Shown here: positions 23,595 to 32,585 of the stretch, one piece after another
Layout: the number at the start of each line of letters is the position of its first letter
Position numbering within the stretch: the stretch's first letter is position 1
Assembly (NCBI GenBank): GCA_003513765.1
Contig: DONT01000002.1
Span: 242,782 to 306,781 of the forward strand
Direction: 5' to 3'
From: Jeotgalicoccus sp.
Lineage (GTDB): Bacteria; Bacillota; Bacilli; Staphylococcales; Salinicoccaceae
DNA: 64,000 nt
Notes under the pieces: generated by a model
What the model was told of the DNA's origin: nothing
Database searches by the model: none
What the model saw: the letters and a program-made list of their open reading frames with translations, nothing else
Translations under genes and position numbers: made by a program

Positions 23595-25241
23595 ATGAGA
23601 AACAGAAAATCAACAGTAACCCCTGTATTCTATATTTCACTTGCTGTCGCATTTGTATTTATTTTATGGGGCGCGTTTTTCCCGGCGAATCTGGAAACTA
23701 TTTTAGGTTATATTAACAATTTTATTTCTAATGAACTCGGCTGGGTATATATGCTCGCAATGACGGGCTTTGTAATTTTTGCACTTTATCTTGTTATCAG
23801 TCCTTACGGTAAGATTCGTTTAGGTAAACAGGATGAAAAACCTCAGTACAGCTATTTCACATGGTTCTCGTTCCTGTTCACAGCAGGTATGGGTGTCGGA
23901 CTTGTATTTTACGGTGTAAATGAGCCGCTGACACATTTCCACAACCCGCCGATTACAGAAGGCGGCACGGCACTTGCTCAGCAGGAAGCACTACAATATA
24001 CATTATTTCACTGGGGACTTCACCCATGGGCAGTATATGCAGTAGTTGGACTGGCACTGGCATATTTCAACTTCAGACACAACGCACCGCTGCTAATGAG
24101 TTCAGCACTATCACCATTAATCGGTGAAAGATCAAAAGGCTGGATGGGTACAACAGTTGACGTTATAGCAGTATTCGGTACAATTTTTGGTATTGCAACG
24201 TCGCTGGGTCTCGGTGCCACACAGATTACAGCAGGACTCAGCTACAGCTTTGACGCGATAGAAAATAATCTGCTGACACAGATGATAGTAGTTATTATTA
24301 TAACAATTGCATTTATCGCATCAGCAGCGACAGGGGTTAACAAAGGTATCCGTTACTTGAGTATGGGTAACGTTGTTATTGCGATTGCATTAATGATTTT
24401 CGTATTTGTATTTGGTTCTTCAGTATTAATGATTGAATCATTTATGACGAATACCGGAAACTATCTGCAGAACTTAGTGAGTATGACATTTAACATGAAC
24501 TCATTTGTTGGTGACAGAGGATTCCTCGACAGCTGGACATTATTCTACTGGGCTTGGTGGATTGGCTGGGCTGCATTCGTCGGAAGCTTTATCGCACGTG
24601 TTTCACGAGGCAGAACAATCCGTGAATTCATCATTGGTGTAATGGGTGTTCCGGTACTCTTCAGTGCACTATGGTTCGCAATTTTCGGTGTTGCAGGTAT
24701 TGAAACAGATAACATTCTTGGCGGCGGACTTTACAGTCTGATAGAGACGCAGGGTAACGAAGTAGCACTATTCGCATTCCTTGAAAATTATCCGGCGGCA
24801 CCGCTCATTATGGGTATTGCGATATTGCTGATTGCGTCATTCTTCGTCACTTCAGCAGACAGCGGTACGTTCGTTCTCAGTATGCTGACAACTGGCGGTT
24901 CATTGAACCCGCCGCTTAAAGTTAAATTAATCTGGGGCGGTATCTTAGCTGCTACAGCAATGGTACTACTTGCTTCAGGTGGTTTGAATGCTCTCCAGAT
25001 GGCGATGTTAATTGCGGCATTCCCATTCACGTTTATCGTGATTATGCTGGCAATATCACTATACAAAGCATTGCGCAGTGAGCATGGCATTATCCAGCTG
25101 GAGAAACAGCAGCTGATTTTTGAATCAAGTTACAGAGAAGATACACAAAAAGAACTGGAAGAAAAACGCGAGGCGTTTGAAGAAACACTTCCGGATGAAC
25201 AGCCGCCTGAAGTTGAAGCGGAAACGAAAGAAGATAAATAG
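23595..25241 (+). CDS. opuD: BCCT-family betaine/choline/carnitine transporter (OpuD-like)
   Basis: A 548-residue secondary transporter of the BCCT family with about twelve membrane helices. The hallmark region FYWAWWIGWAAFVGSFIARVSRG (about residues 315-337) carries the aromatic box for quaternary-ammonium substrates. GMGVGLVFYGVNEP near residue 98 is the Gly-rich unwound helix. The C-terminal tail is long, acidic and charged (from about residue 500), as in osmosensing members. It probably imports glycine betaine under osmotic stress. SD AAGGAGG. Confidence 0.92.
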   Translation: MRNRKSTVTPVFYISLAVAFVFILWGAFFPANLETILGYINNFISNELGWVYMLAMTGFVIFALYLVISPYGKIRLGKQDEKPQYSYFTWFSFLFTAGMGVGLVFYGVNEPLTHFHNPPITEGGTALAQQEALQYTLFHWGLHPWAVYAVVGLALAYFNFRHNAPLLMSSALSPLIGERSKGWMGTTVDVIAVFGTIFGIATSLGLGATQITAGLSYSFDAIENNLLTQMIVVIIITIAFIASAATGVNKGIRYLSMGNVVIAIALMIFVFVFGSSVLMIESFMTNTGNYLQNLVSMTFNMNSFVGDRGFLDSWTLFYWAWWIGWAAFVGSFIARVSRGRTIREFIIGVMGVPVLFSALWFAIFGVAGIETDNILGGGLYSLIETQGNEVALFAFLENYPAAPLIMGIAILLIASFFVTSADSGTFVLSMLTTGGSLNPPLKVKLIWGGILAATAMVLLASGGLNALQMAMLIAAFPFTFIVIMLAISLYKALRSEHGIIQLEKQQLIFESSYREDTQKELEEKREAFEETLPDEQPPEVEAETKEDK

Positions 25242-25255
25242 AATAACTTCAAACA

Positions 25256-25286
25256 GGATGCCGGACTTACCGGCATCCTTTTTTAA
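25256..25286 (+). terminator. terminator after BCCT transporter
   Basis: 10-bp perfect stem (AGGATGCCGG / CCGGCATCCT), 5-base loop, six T's. Confidence 0.92.
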
Positions 25287-25347
25287 TGATTACAATTCGG
25301 TGAAAACGGGCAAATACATGTATATGAAATTTTAGGAGGACGTAGTT

Positions 25348-25860
25348 TTGAGAAAAGCAGCAGAAATTGAAATCACACCTCTGAAGCATCCTGATGACGG
25401 CATGATACCGAATCATCCATTTTATCCCATGCTGCATTATAAAAACGTTATAGAAGAAAACGATGATACAGAAAAAATATTAAGTGATAACAATTGGCGC
25501 GGTATATGGAAAGGCGGCGTAGCGCCTTATCATCACTACCACAGCATAACGCACGAGGTGATCGTTGTAGACAGCGGTACAGCAACGCTGCATCTCGGCG
25601 GTGAAGAAGGTACAAAAGTTAAAGTCGAAAGAGGAGACGTAGCGGTTATTCCGGCAGGGTTCGGTCATAAGAACATTGACAGCAGCCCGGACTTTGCAGT
25701 GTACGGGGCATACCCTGATGGTAAAGAATATGACTTCTGCTACGGTAAAAAAGAAGAACGCGAAGAAAAACTTCAAAATATAAGAAATGTGCCTATGCCT
25801 GATAAAGATCCGGTATTTGGTGCGGATGGTCCTTTATTTAAATATTGGAAAGACGAATAG
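25348..25860 (+). CDS. YjlB-like cupin protein, TTG start
   Basis: A 170-residue cupin similar to Bacillus YjlB. First cupin motif HHYHSITHEVIVVDSG has His residues able to bind metal; the second motif is VIPAGFGHKN. The TTG start is set by AGGAGG at 25334-25339. The next gene starts 32 bp after the stop, so they may be co-transcribed. The function is not established. Confidence 0.82.
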   Translation: MRKAAEIEITPLKHPDDGMIPNHPFYPMLHYKNVIEENDDTEKILSDNNWRGIWKGGVAPYHHYHSITHEVIVVDSGTATLHLGGEEGTKVKVERGDVAVIPAGFGHKNIDSSPDFAVYGAYPDGKEYDFCYGKKEEREEKLQNIRNVPMPDKDPVFGADGPLFKYWKDE

Positions 25861-25892
25861 ATTATCTTAAATATAAAGAGGAGTGTAAAAAT

Positions 25893-26288
25893 ATGGGGAT
25901 ATTTGATTTTCTGAAACAAGACGATGATAAAGATGACAGAGAATACAAATCAGAGGAACCTTATTCGGAGCTGTCAACCGGTCTGGATGACTACCAAAAT
26001 CCAACATGGCCACAAGTTGAAAGTGCGCTAAAAGATATCATTGAGGAAGAAGACAGCTTTGCGACGCTGTCGTTCCAAAACTGGGGATTGGAAGTTGACA
26101 CGCTGCAGTGTATTAAAGGTGAAGAAGGCTATACTATCGAAGCGCTGCCGGCAAAAGAATCAGCAAACTTCGGCAAGATTTACCACCTCGACGGATTGAG
26201 TTATGAAGAGACTGTAAAACGTTTTGAAGAATTTTACGAAACACAAAAAGTTACAGGGTATAGAGAATTTGATGAGGATAATTTTTAA
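25893..26288 (+). CDS. conserved hypothetical acidic protein
   Basis: A 131-residue acidic, soluble protein with no recognised family. It begins MGIFDFLKQDDDKDD, the common style of small cytosolic proteins with an amphipathic N-terminal helix and charged linker, followed by a compact domain (NPTWPQVESALKDI through GYREFDED). AAAGAGGAG supports ATG 25893 rather than the longer upstream start. Its position suggests an operon with the YjlB-like cupin. Confidence 0.65.
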   Translation: MGIFDFLKQDDDKDDREYKSEEPYSELSTGLDDYQNPTWPQVESALKDIIEEEDSFATLSFQNWGLEVDTLQCIKGEEGYTIEALPAKESANFGKIYHLDGLSYEETVKRFEEFYETQKVTGYREFDEDNF

Positions 26289-26427
26289 AGAATGGGAGTC
26301 CCGGATTTGGGGCTCTTATTTAAATTTGTAGATAAACTCCGATACTATTTTATAATGTTAAAACAGCTCTTTATTCCTACTGAAATGCTAGGTATAATGA
26401 TATTAATTTGTATTTGGAGGAAAAATA

Positions 26428-27993
26428 ATGAAAAAATCTTTATTTTTAATAACAATCTTTATATTATCAGTGCTTGCAGCTTGTTCTAATGATAGTGAAA
26501 TTGAAGATGCTGCCGATAATAACGAAAAATCAGATGAAAGCAATGCAGCAGAAATCAGTATGAGTCTACTGGCAACACCTAACTCAATGGATCCCCATGC
26601 TGCGAATGATCAGCCCTCCAATCATGTAAATGTAAATATATACGAAAGACTGGTGGAATTTACGCCGGATCTTGAGCTTGTTCCGGGTCTTGCTGAATCA
26701 TATGAGCAGCTTGATGATACGACATGGGAATTCAATTTAAGGGATGGGATAGAGTTTCATGACGGCGAGCCGTTTAATGCTGAAGCGGTAAAAATTAACC
26801 TTAATCGGGTCATGGACGAAACTGTGGGCTCACCTGTTGCATTCCTGTTTGAATTGATTGAAGAAGTGGAAGTTATTGATCAATATACAATACATATTAA
26901 AACAGATGGACCATTTGCTGCATTACCTTCTCATTTAGCACATCCAGCAGGGGGAATGATTAGTCCAGCAGTGATTGCCGAAGACTATGCACAGGCTGAA
27001 CCATTAACAGCGGTGAATCAGAATCCTGTTGGTACAGGACCTTTCGAATTTGAGGAAATATCTGAAGGGGATTTTGTGAGACTTGAAAGAAACGAAAGCT
27101 ATTGGGGTGAACCTGCGAAGGCATCTGCATTCACGTTTAGCGCTGTACCTGAAGATGCGACGCGAATCGCTGAACTGACTACAGGAAACACTGATTTAAT
27201 TTATCCACTTGACCCGAATGATTTTACCCAGGTAAACGAACAGGATGGGACAACTGTAAATGAAACTGAAAGTGTACGCATGGAGTACGTGGGCTTTAAT
27301 ACAGAGAAAGAACCATTTAATGACCCGGCCGTAAGACAGGCAGTCGCACATGCAGTGAATAAGGAAGATATTATTAATATCATGCTTGAGGATAAAGCGG
27401 TTGTGGCGGAAACGCCGTTAAGTTCTGCGGTGAATGGACATAGCGATAATCTAAAACCCATAGACTATAACCTCGAGACAGCAAGAAATATTCTCGATGA
27501 GAATGGTTACGGAGATGGTTTCACAGCTGAAATCACTGTGCAGGACAGAACAGCTGCTGATATTGCGACTTATCTTCAGCAAGAACTCGCTCAACTGAAT
27601 ATAGAACTGGAAATTTATCAGATTGAAGCTGGAGCTTTTCTTGATTATGTAGGCAGTGGAGAACATGATATGTTTATCGGAGGTTGGGGTACGGTAACAT
27701 TGGATGCAGATTATGGTTTGTATCCGCTATTTCATTCCTCAAGCATCGGGACGTCCGGAAATAGAACTCGCTATGCTAATGACGAGGTAGATATGTTACT
27801 AAGTGACGCACGATCAGAAACTGACGAAGAACGACGTTTAAAATTGTATGAAGAAGCACAGCAGATAATTATTGACGAAGCGCCATTAATTCCTATATAT
27901 CATCCTTATCTACTGGTTGGGATGAATGAAGAAATTCAAGGATATGAACAGCATCCGGCAAGTTTCCATTTTTTAAAGGAAGTATATAAATAA
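26428..27993 (+). CDS. oligopeptide-type ABC substrate-binding lipoprotein (orphan)
   Basis: A 521-residue family 5 extracellular solute-binding lipoprotein (OppA/GsiB-like). It has a signal peptide with lipobox LAAC at about residues 16-19, an acidic linker, then domains with NIYERLVEF, LVPGLAESYE and WEFNLRDGIEFHDGEPF. It would capture peptides or related ligands (the group includes glutathione and nickel binders) outside the membrane. No permease or ATPase genes follow; a strong terminator ends the unit, so it must use components encoded elsewhere. SD TTGGAGG. Confidence 0.9.
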   Translation: MKKSLFLITIFILSVLAACSNDSEIEDAADNNEKSDESNAAEISMSLLATPNSMDPHAANDQPSNHVNVNIYERLVEFTPDLELVPGLAESYEQLDDTTWEFNLRDGIEFHDGEPFNAEAVKINLNRVMDETVGSPVAFLFELIEEVEVIDQYTIHIKTDGPFAALPSHLAHPAGGMISPAVIAEDYAQAEPLTAVNQNPVGTGPFEFEEISEGDFVRLERNESYWGEPAKASAFTFSAVPEDATRIAELTTGNTDLIYPLDPNDFTQVNEQDGTTVNETESVRMEYVGFNTEKEPFNDPAVRQAVAHAVNKEDIINIMLEDKAVVAETPLSSAVNGHSDNLKPIDYNLETARNILDENGYGDGFTAEITVQDRTAADIATYLQQELAQLNIELEIYQIEAGAFLDYVGSGEHDMFIGGWGTVTLDADYGLYPLFHSSSIGTSGNRTRYANDEVDMLLSDARSETDEERRLKLYEEAQQIIIDEAPLIPIYHPYLLVGMNEEIQGYEQHPASFHFLKEVYK

Positions 27994-28029
27994 AAACAGA
28001 AGAAGGCATTGGCCTTCTTCTGTTTTTAT
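27993..28029. terminator. bidirectional terminator between binding protein and SDR
   Basis: Near-perfect 15-bp stem (AAAACAGAAGAAGGC / complement) with A-run and T-run, between convergent genes. Confidence 0.9.
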
Positions 28030-28035
28030 TTATAC

Positions 28036-28818
28036 TTAGTATTTGTAAGATTGTCCGCCGTCAACGTTAATCACTGCACCGTTGATGAATCCTGCTTCTG
28101 CTAACAGAAATGCAACGAGTCCTGATACTTCTTCAGGCTTACCGAAACGTTTCATCGGGTTAACAGATACAAATTCTTTACCAGCTTCTTCCCAGTTGTC
28201 CGGGTCCATTTGTTTTAATGAGCCTTCAACCATTGCTGTCATAATCGCACCTGGTGCAATAGCATTAATAGTTACACCGAACTGTCCGTATTCAACAGCT
28301 GAGTTGCGTGTCAGACCGACTACACCGTGTTTTGTTGCTGAGTAGCCTGACTGATTGCCAACACCGCGGATACCGCCGACTGATGCTGTGTTAACGATTG
28401 AACCGTAACCTTGTTCTTTCATTACCTTAAGAACGTGTTTCATACCGAAGAATACACCGTTCAGGTTAATATTCACAACTTTTTGGAACTCGTCAGAACC
28501 GTAATCTTCTGTCAGGTTCTGCTTACCTTCAATACCTGCATTATTAAAGAAACCGTCAATTTTACCGAAAGTTTGCACAGTCTTGTCCACGTAGTTTTTA
28601 ACTTCATCTTCATTGGAAACGTCTGCTTTAATCGATAGAACTTCAACATTGCTGTTTTCCTTTTTAATCAGTTCTTCTGTTTCTTTCAGAGCCTCTTCAT
28701 TTAAGTCTACAAGTACTAATTTAGCACCTTCAGATGCGACTCTTACCGCTGCATCCTGTCCGAGGCCGGAAGCAGCACCTGTCATAAGGATTACTTTGTC
28801 TTCAAAACGATTTGCCAT
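28036..28818 (-). CDS. short-chain dehydrogenase/reductase (SDR)
   Basis: A 260-residue SDR paralogous to the one at 4771-5547. Motifs: TGAASGLG, LVDLN (acidic residue, NAD preference), NNAG, Ser in NTASVGG, YSATKHG catalytic Tyr-Lys, and NVDGGQ near the end. AAGGAGT on the minus strand supports ATG 28818 rather than the start 57 bp further upstream. It is monocistronic. The substrate is unknown. Confidence 0.88.
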   Translation of the reverse strand: MANRFEDKVILMTGAASGLGQDAAVRVASEGAKLVLVDLNEEALKETEELIKKENSNVEVLSIKADVSNEDEVKNYVDKTVQTFGKIDGFFNNAGIEGKQNLTEDYGSDEFQKVVNINLNGVFFGMKHVLKVMKEQGYGSIVNTASVGGIRGVGNQSGYSATKHGVVGLTRNSAVEYGQFGVTINAIAPGAIMTAMVEGSLKQMDPDNWEEAGKEFVSVNPMKRFGKPEEVSGLVAFLLAEAGFINGAVINVDGGQSYKY

Positions 28819-28907
28819 GAATAAAACACTCCTTAAATAGTTTTTTCTTCTATTCAAAAATAACATATAACGCACATGGTAAGACAGTAAGAAGGTTTGT
28901 ATTCTAA

Positions 28908-29798
28908 CTAATTATCATTGAGAGCCTCAGCTAATTTTACTGCAGACTGTTCACTGCTGATAATATACCGGATGATGAACTGGGCTGCGCCAGTAATATG
29001 TTCCTCACTATAAGGCAGATTTTTGGAATGTTCGAGCAGCTGGTCATATAATTCGTTAATAGTAAATTGTTTCATGAGTAACAAATTGCGGTATTTCTCA
29101 ATTGTATAGTTATCGATGTTAAAGAATTCATTGTGTTTCATTGCCGGTTCAAGCTGCTGGTATCTTTTCATCGACTCCAGAATAATCAGCATAGAGAACT
29201 GATTTAAATGATACAGACTCTGTTCAGTATCGTGTAGTTCATTGCCCCAGTATTCCGACAGCAGATGATGGCATTTAACGGCATCGTATTTATTAGGCCT
29301 GCTGATGCTTTCGGCAATTTTACGTTCATGCAACGCAATAATAATTTCAGATGCATTCATGTCATTATTTTCAGTGTAGTAAGAATAAGCTTCGTGAATA
29401 CTGATGGGTCCGTGCAGATTGATATAATTTATAAACACAGTATCATGCAGAAACGTGGAAAGTGACTCATTAATGACGTATACGCCGCTGATATCGAGTG
29501 CTGTGATATCGATAAATTCCTGATGCTCCTTCACACGTGCTATTAATTCTTTTTTGTTCCCCGAGACTTTAATGCCTGAATTTTTAAGTAAACCTTTTAT
29601 AATAGGGACTGTAAACTTAGTCAGGGTGACAGAAAAATCGTATGATTGGTAAACAGCACCTGTATTAATCAGCTGATTTAAAAGGTGTTGCGGATCGCGC
29701 TTGTATTCAGTTAGCCAAAAATCATGCTGGAGAGCTTCCTCTTCAGTTTTACCGTTCACATAATGTAAAAACAGCACTTCAACAGCATCTAATTTCAT
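28908..29798 (-). CDS. SAP-domain protein of unknown function
   Basis: A 296-residue soluble protein. Residues near 65-92 (TVPIIKGLLKNSGIKVSGNK and onward) match a SAP motif, a helix-turn-helix that contacts DNA or RNA. The rest is helical and rich in His, Tyr and Leu, with no catalytic motif I recognise. SAP proteins of this kind are found on staphylococcal chromosomes and mobile elements. AGGGTG on the minus strand supports ATG 29798 over a GTG 9 bp upstream. Confidence 0.68.
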   Translation of the reverse strand: MKLDAVEVLFLHYVNGKTEEEALQHDFWLTEYKRDPQHLLNQLINTGAVYQSYDFSVTLTKFTVPIIKGLLKNSGIKVSGNKKELIARVKEHQEFIDITALDISGVYVINESLSTFLHDTVFINYINLHGPISIHEAYSYYTENNDMNASEIIIALHERKIAESISRPNKYDAVKCHHLLSEYWGNELHDTEQSLYHLNQFSMLIILESMKRYQQLEPAMKHNEFFNIDNYTIEKYRNLLLMKQFTINELYDQLLEHSKNLPYSEEHITGAAQFIIRYIISSEQSAVKLAEALNDN

Positions 29799-29894
29799 AT
29801 ATATCACACCCTATACAAACGTATGTTCGTATATTATTATAAATGAATCAATGAACTATGTCAGTTAATTACTATTTTAAAGAGGTGGAGAACT

Positions 29895-30242
29895 ATGGCA
29901 GAACATAAAATTTATAAAATGAGCTTCAGCAGTGTGTATCCTCACTATATTACCAAGGCAGAACGTAAAGAGAGAACGAAAGAAGAAGTTGATGAAATTA
30001 TTCTTTGGCTGACTGGTTATTCTGAGGAAGAGCTAAAAAAACAAATTAACAAAGAAGTAAACTTTGAAGAATTCTTTGAGCAGGCACCGGCAATGAATCC
30101 GGCGAGAAAAGAAGTTAAAGGTGTGATTTGCGGGGTCAGAGTGGAAGAGATAGAAGAACCGCTGATGCAGGAAATCCGCTACATGGATAAAATGATTGAT
30201 GAGCTGGCAAAGGGCAAAAAGATGGAGAAAATATTGCGCTAG
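29895..30242 (+). CDS. DUF2200-family protein
   Basis: A 115-residue protein matching the DUF2200 pattern: KIYKMSFSSVYPHYITKAERK at the start, WLTGYSEEEL in the middle and GVICGVRVEEI near the end. The biochemical role is unknown. SD AGAGGTGG. A promoter and Zur-type box for the S14 gene follow it. Confidence 0.8.
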   Translation: MAEHKIYKMSFSSVYPHYITKAERKERTKEEVDEIILWLTGYSEEELKKQINKEVNFEEFFEQAPAMNPARKEVKGVICGVRVEEIEEPLMQEIRYMDKMIDELAKGKKMEKILR

Positions 30243-30252
30243 AACGATTTTA

Positions 30253-30281
30253 TTGAGGCAGTAAGAATGATGTGATATAGT
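30253..30281 (+). promoter_or_regulatory. promoter of rpsN (S14)
   Basis: TTGAGG (30253-30258), 17-bp spacer, TATAGT (30276-30281). The Zur-type box begins 3 bp downstream and covers the start of transcription. Confidence 0.75.
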
Positions 30282-30283
30282 AT

Positions 30284-30304
30284 AAAACGTAATAATTACG
30301 ATTT
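30284..30304. promoter_or_regulatory. Zur box (zinc-responsive operator)
   Basis: The core CGTAATAATTACG (30288-30300) is a perfect palindrome with AAA and TTT flanks, an excellent match to the Gram-positive Zur consensus. Its place at the transcription start of a zinc-independent S14 gene is as expected for Zur repression. Confidence 0.87.
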
Positions 30305-30321
30305 ATACAAGGAGAGCTGAT

Positions 30322-30591
30322 ATGGCTAAAAAATCAAAAGTAGCAAAAGAATTAAAACGTCAGGAAATGGTAGAACGATACAAAGATCTTAGAGCGGAAA
30401 TGAAAGCGAACGGTGATTACGAAGGATTGCAGAAATTACCGAGAGACTCATCACCGGCCAGATTAACTAATAGATGTCAGCTGACAGGACGCCCAAGAGG
30501 TGTCATCAGAGAGTTCAGCTTGTCGCGCATCAAGTTCAGAGAACTTGCACACAAAGGGCAGATCCCGGGTGTGAAAAAAGCGAGCTGGTAA
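30322..30591 (+). CDS. rpsN: ribosomal protein S14, zinc-independent type
   Basis: An 89-residue S14 of the long form that lacks the CXXC zinc ribbon; only one Cys is seen (NRCQLTGRPRG). The zinc-binding S14 paralogue is ~61 residues. In Bacillus the equivalent gene is repressed by Zur and replaces zinc S14 when zinc is scarce. The Zur box upstream fits this. SD AAGGAGAG. Confidence 0.94.
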   Translation: MAKKSKVAKELKRQEMVERYKDLRAEMKANGDYEGLQKLPRDSSPARLTNRCQLTGRPRGVIREFSLSRIKFRELAHKGQIPGVKKASW

Positions 30592-30601
30592 AATAAAGAT
30601 G

Positions 30602-30643
30602 CTGCATGAACTGGAATAATATCCGGTTTGTGCAGTTTTTTTT
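30602..30643 (+). terminator. terminator after rpsN
   Basis: Arms CTGCATGAACTGGA / TCCGGTTTGTGCAG (with G-U pairs) then eight T's. Confidence 0.8.
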
Positions 30644-30716
30644 AATCAAAAAGTAGCAGTATTATTAAATTAATATTAGTATTTAGAAGTAACAGTTAAA
30701 AATAGGGAGTGATATT

Positions 30717-31187
30717 ATGAAAATTTATTTAGCGAGTCCATTTTTTGATGAAGAACAAGTTGAGCGTGTAAAACGAGTGGAGAAAGCTTTAGCAGATAAC
30801 CCGACAGTAACAGAAGTCTTTTCTCCGCGCCTGCAGCAGGATGAGCATCTTGAGCACGGTTCTGATGAGTGGCGTGATTTTGTTTACGCGAATGACATTA
30901 AACACGTTGAATGGTGCGATGCTGTTGTCGCTGTTCATGATTATGAAGGTGAACATGTAGATCCAGGTACAGCGTTTGAAATCGGCTACGGTAAGGCATT
31001 GAATAAATTTATTCTTTTATATCAGGAAAAAGATCCTGTAACAGAAGCGCCGGTAAATCTTATGCTGACAGATTCGCTTGATGTATATCTGCAGAATATT
31101 GATGAACTTGCTGAATACGACTTCAATGAACAGAAGAAAATCAGATTCGAAAATTACCATCATGCACCGGTTGCGAAAGAAAAATAA
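30717..31187 (+). CDS. nucleoside 2-deoxyribosyltransferase
   Basis: A 156-residue member of the nucleoside 2-deoxyribosyltransferase family, which swaps bases on deoxyribonucleosides in salvage. It starts IYLASPFFDEEQ, has HVEWCDAVVAVHDY, and keeps the DPGTAFEIGYG motif with the catalytic Glu. Length is normal. SD GGGAGTG. It is monocistronic and followed by a hairpin terminator. Confidence 0.9.
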   Translation: MKIYLASPFFDEEQVERVKRVEKALADNPTVTEVFSPRLQQDEHLEHGSDEWRDFVYANDIKHVEWCDAVVAVHDYEGEHVDPGTAFEIGYGKALNKFILLYQEKDPVTEAPVNLMLTDSLDVYLQNIDELAEYDFNEQKKIRFENYHHAPVAKEK

Positions 31188-31194
31188 TTTTTTT

Positions 31195-31227
31195 ACAGCA
31201 TATTTTCAGAATATGCTGTTTTTTTAT
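31195..31227 (+). terminator. terminator after deoxyribosyltransferase
   Basis: 10-bp perfect stem (ACAGCATATT / AATATGCTGT) and a run of T's. Confidence 0.88.
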
Positions 31228-31231
31228 TATA

Positions 31232-31264
31232 TTTGTATGTTATAGCATACAAATATATGCTATA
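31232..31264. promoter_or_regulatory. two overlapping palindromes upstream of XRE-cupin gene
   Basis: Palindrome A is TTTGTATG-N6-CATACAAA (31232-31253); palindrome B is TATAGCATA-N6-TATGCTATA (31241-31264). They overlap, and B ends 33 bp before the regulator's ATG, suggesting an autoregulatory operator. Confidence 0.6.
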
Positions 31265-31297
31265 GTGATTTAAATTAAATAATCAGGAGTGCTTTAT

Positions 31298-31852
31298 ATG
31301 ACAGAAAATGTAGCTTTTATCGGCAGTAATCTGCAAAGTATCCGTAAAGAACGAGGGTTGAGCCTGGACAAAACTTCCGTGCTTACAGGTGTCAGCAAAG
31401 CAATGCTGGCTCAAATTGAGAGAGGGGACTCAACGCCGACAGTGACCACATTGTGGAAAATAGCAGATGGTTTCAAAGTGTCTTTTTCTTCACTGATTAC
31501 CCGCCCGCAGAAAGCAATCCAAGTGATTAGAAAAAAAGATACACAGCTGGTTACAGAAAATAACGAACAGTATCGCGTCTACAATGTTGTGCCCTTTTCA
31601 CCGGAAAAATTATTTGAAGTTTACAACCTTGAAATCGATCCGGACAGTGCGCATCATTCGGAACCTCACACTGCTGGTGTGGAAGAACATATATTTATTA
31701 ATAAGGGCAGACTGACTATGGATATTAACGGAACACAGACACATCTATGTGAAGATGAGGCGATGATTTTTGACGGCAGTCAGCCGCACATTTATAAAAA
31801 TGATGGAGACGTCATGGTGAAAATGACGATGGTGATGTACTACAGTAAATAA
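31298..31852 (+). CDS. XRE-family regulator with C-terminal cupin
   Basis: A 184-residue transcription factor. Residues ~8-60 form an XRE helix-turn-helix (LQSIRKERGLSLDKTS, then VSKAMLAQIERG). Residues ~105-180 form a cupin sensor domain (HSEPHTAGVEEHIFINKG, then DGSQPHIYKN). AGGAG at 31285-31289 supports ATG 31298; a GTG 9 bp upstream overlaps the SD. It is 25 bp upstream of azlC, so it likely controls branched-chain amino acid export in response to a small ligand. Confidence 0.88.
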   Translation: MTENVAFIGSNLQSIRKERGLSLDKTSVLTGVSKAMLAQIERGDSTPTVTTLWKIADGFKVSFSSLITRPQKAIQVIRKKDTQLVTENNEQYRVYNVVPFSPEKLFEVYNLEIDPDSAHHSEPHTAGVEEHIFINKGRLTMDINGTQTHLCEDEAMIFDGSQPHIYKNDGDVMVKMTMVMYYSK

Positions 31853-31877
31853 AATATAAATAAAGCAGGTGGCAGAA

Positions 31878-32585
31878 ATGTCTTTTGATAACCATGTCTC
31901 AACATTGAAATACGCTTTTCCGAAAACCATACCGATACTGGCCGGATTTTCATTTTTAGGAATTGCCTATGGTATTTATATGAACTCGCTTGGCTTTGGG
32001 CCATGGTATGCAATTTTGATGAGTGTATTTATTTTTGCAGGCTCGATGGAATTTGTTGCCGGCAGTATGCTGCTCGGTGCTTTTAATCCGTTAAGTGCTT
32101 TTCTTTTAACGTTGATGATTAATGCGAGGCATTTGTTTTACGGTATTTCCATGCTGGATAAATTCAAGGGGACCGGGAAGAAAAAATATTACTTAATATA
32201 TGGCATGTGTGATGAAACATTTGTCATTAACAGCACTGAAAAGGCACCGGCGCATATTAACTCAGGCTGGTTCATGTTTTATGTAACGGTGCTGAATCAG
32301 ATTTACTGGGTCGGCGGCACGACCATCGGCAGTCTGTTCGGTTCAGCAGTGACCTTTAATACAGAAGGACTGGAATTTGTTATGACGGCACTGTTTGTCG
32401 TTATATTTTTAGATCAGTGGATGAAGGAACGCTACCATATCAGTTCGATTATCGGTATTGGAGCTTCTGTCTTCAGCCTGGTGATATTTGGACCTGAGAA
32501 CTTTATCATCCCGGCGATGGTATTGATTTTAATTGCGCTGACACTGATTAGAAAAGCAATGGCTAAAAGAGAGGTGATTTCGTAA
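31878..32585 (+). CDS. azlC: AzlC, branched-chain amino acid exporter large subunit
   Basis: A 235-residue membrane protein of the AzlC family. Conserved FSFLGIAYGIYM, FIFAGSMEFV and LMINARHLFYGISM segments are visible, with several membrane helices. With AzlD it exports branched-chain amino acids or analogues. ATG 31878 follows AGGTGG; a GTG 9 bp upstream overlaps that site. It overlaps azlD by one base (TAATG). Confidence 0.92.
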   Translation: MSFDNHVSTLKYAFPKTIPILAGFSFLGIAYGIYMNSLGFGPWYAILMSVFIFAGSMEFVAGSMLLGAFNPLSAFLLTLMINARHLFYGISMLDKFKGTGKKKYYLIYGMCDETFVINSTEKAPAHINSGWFMFYVTVLNQIYWVGGTTIGSLFGSAVTFNTEGLEFVMTALFVVIFLDQWMKERYHISSIIGIGASVFSLVIFGPENFIIPAMVLILIALTLIRKAMAKREVIS

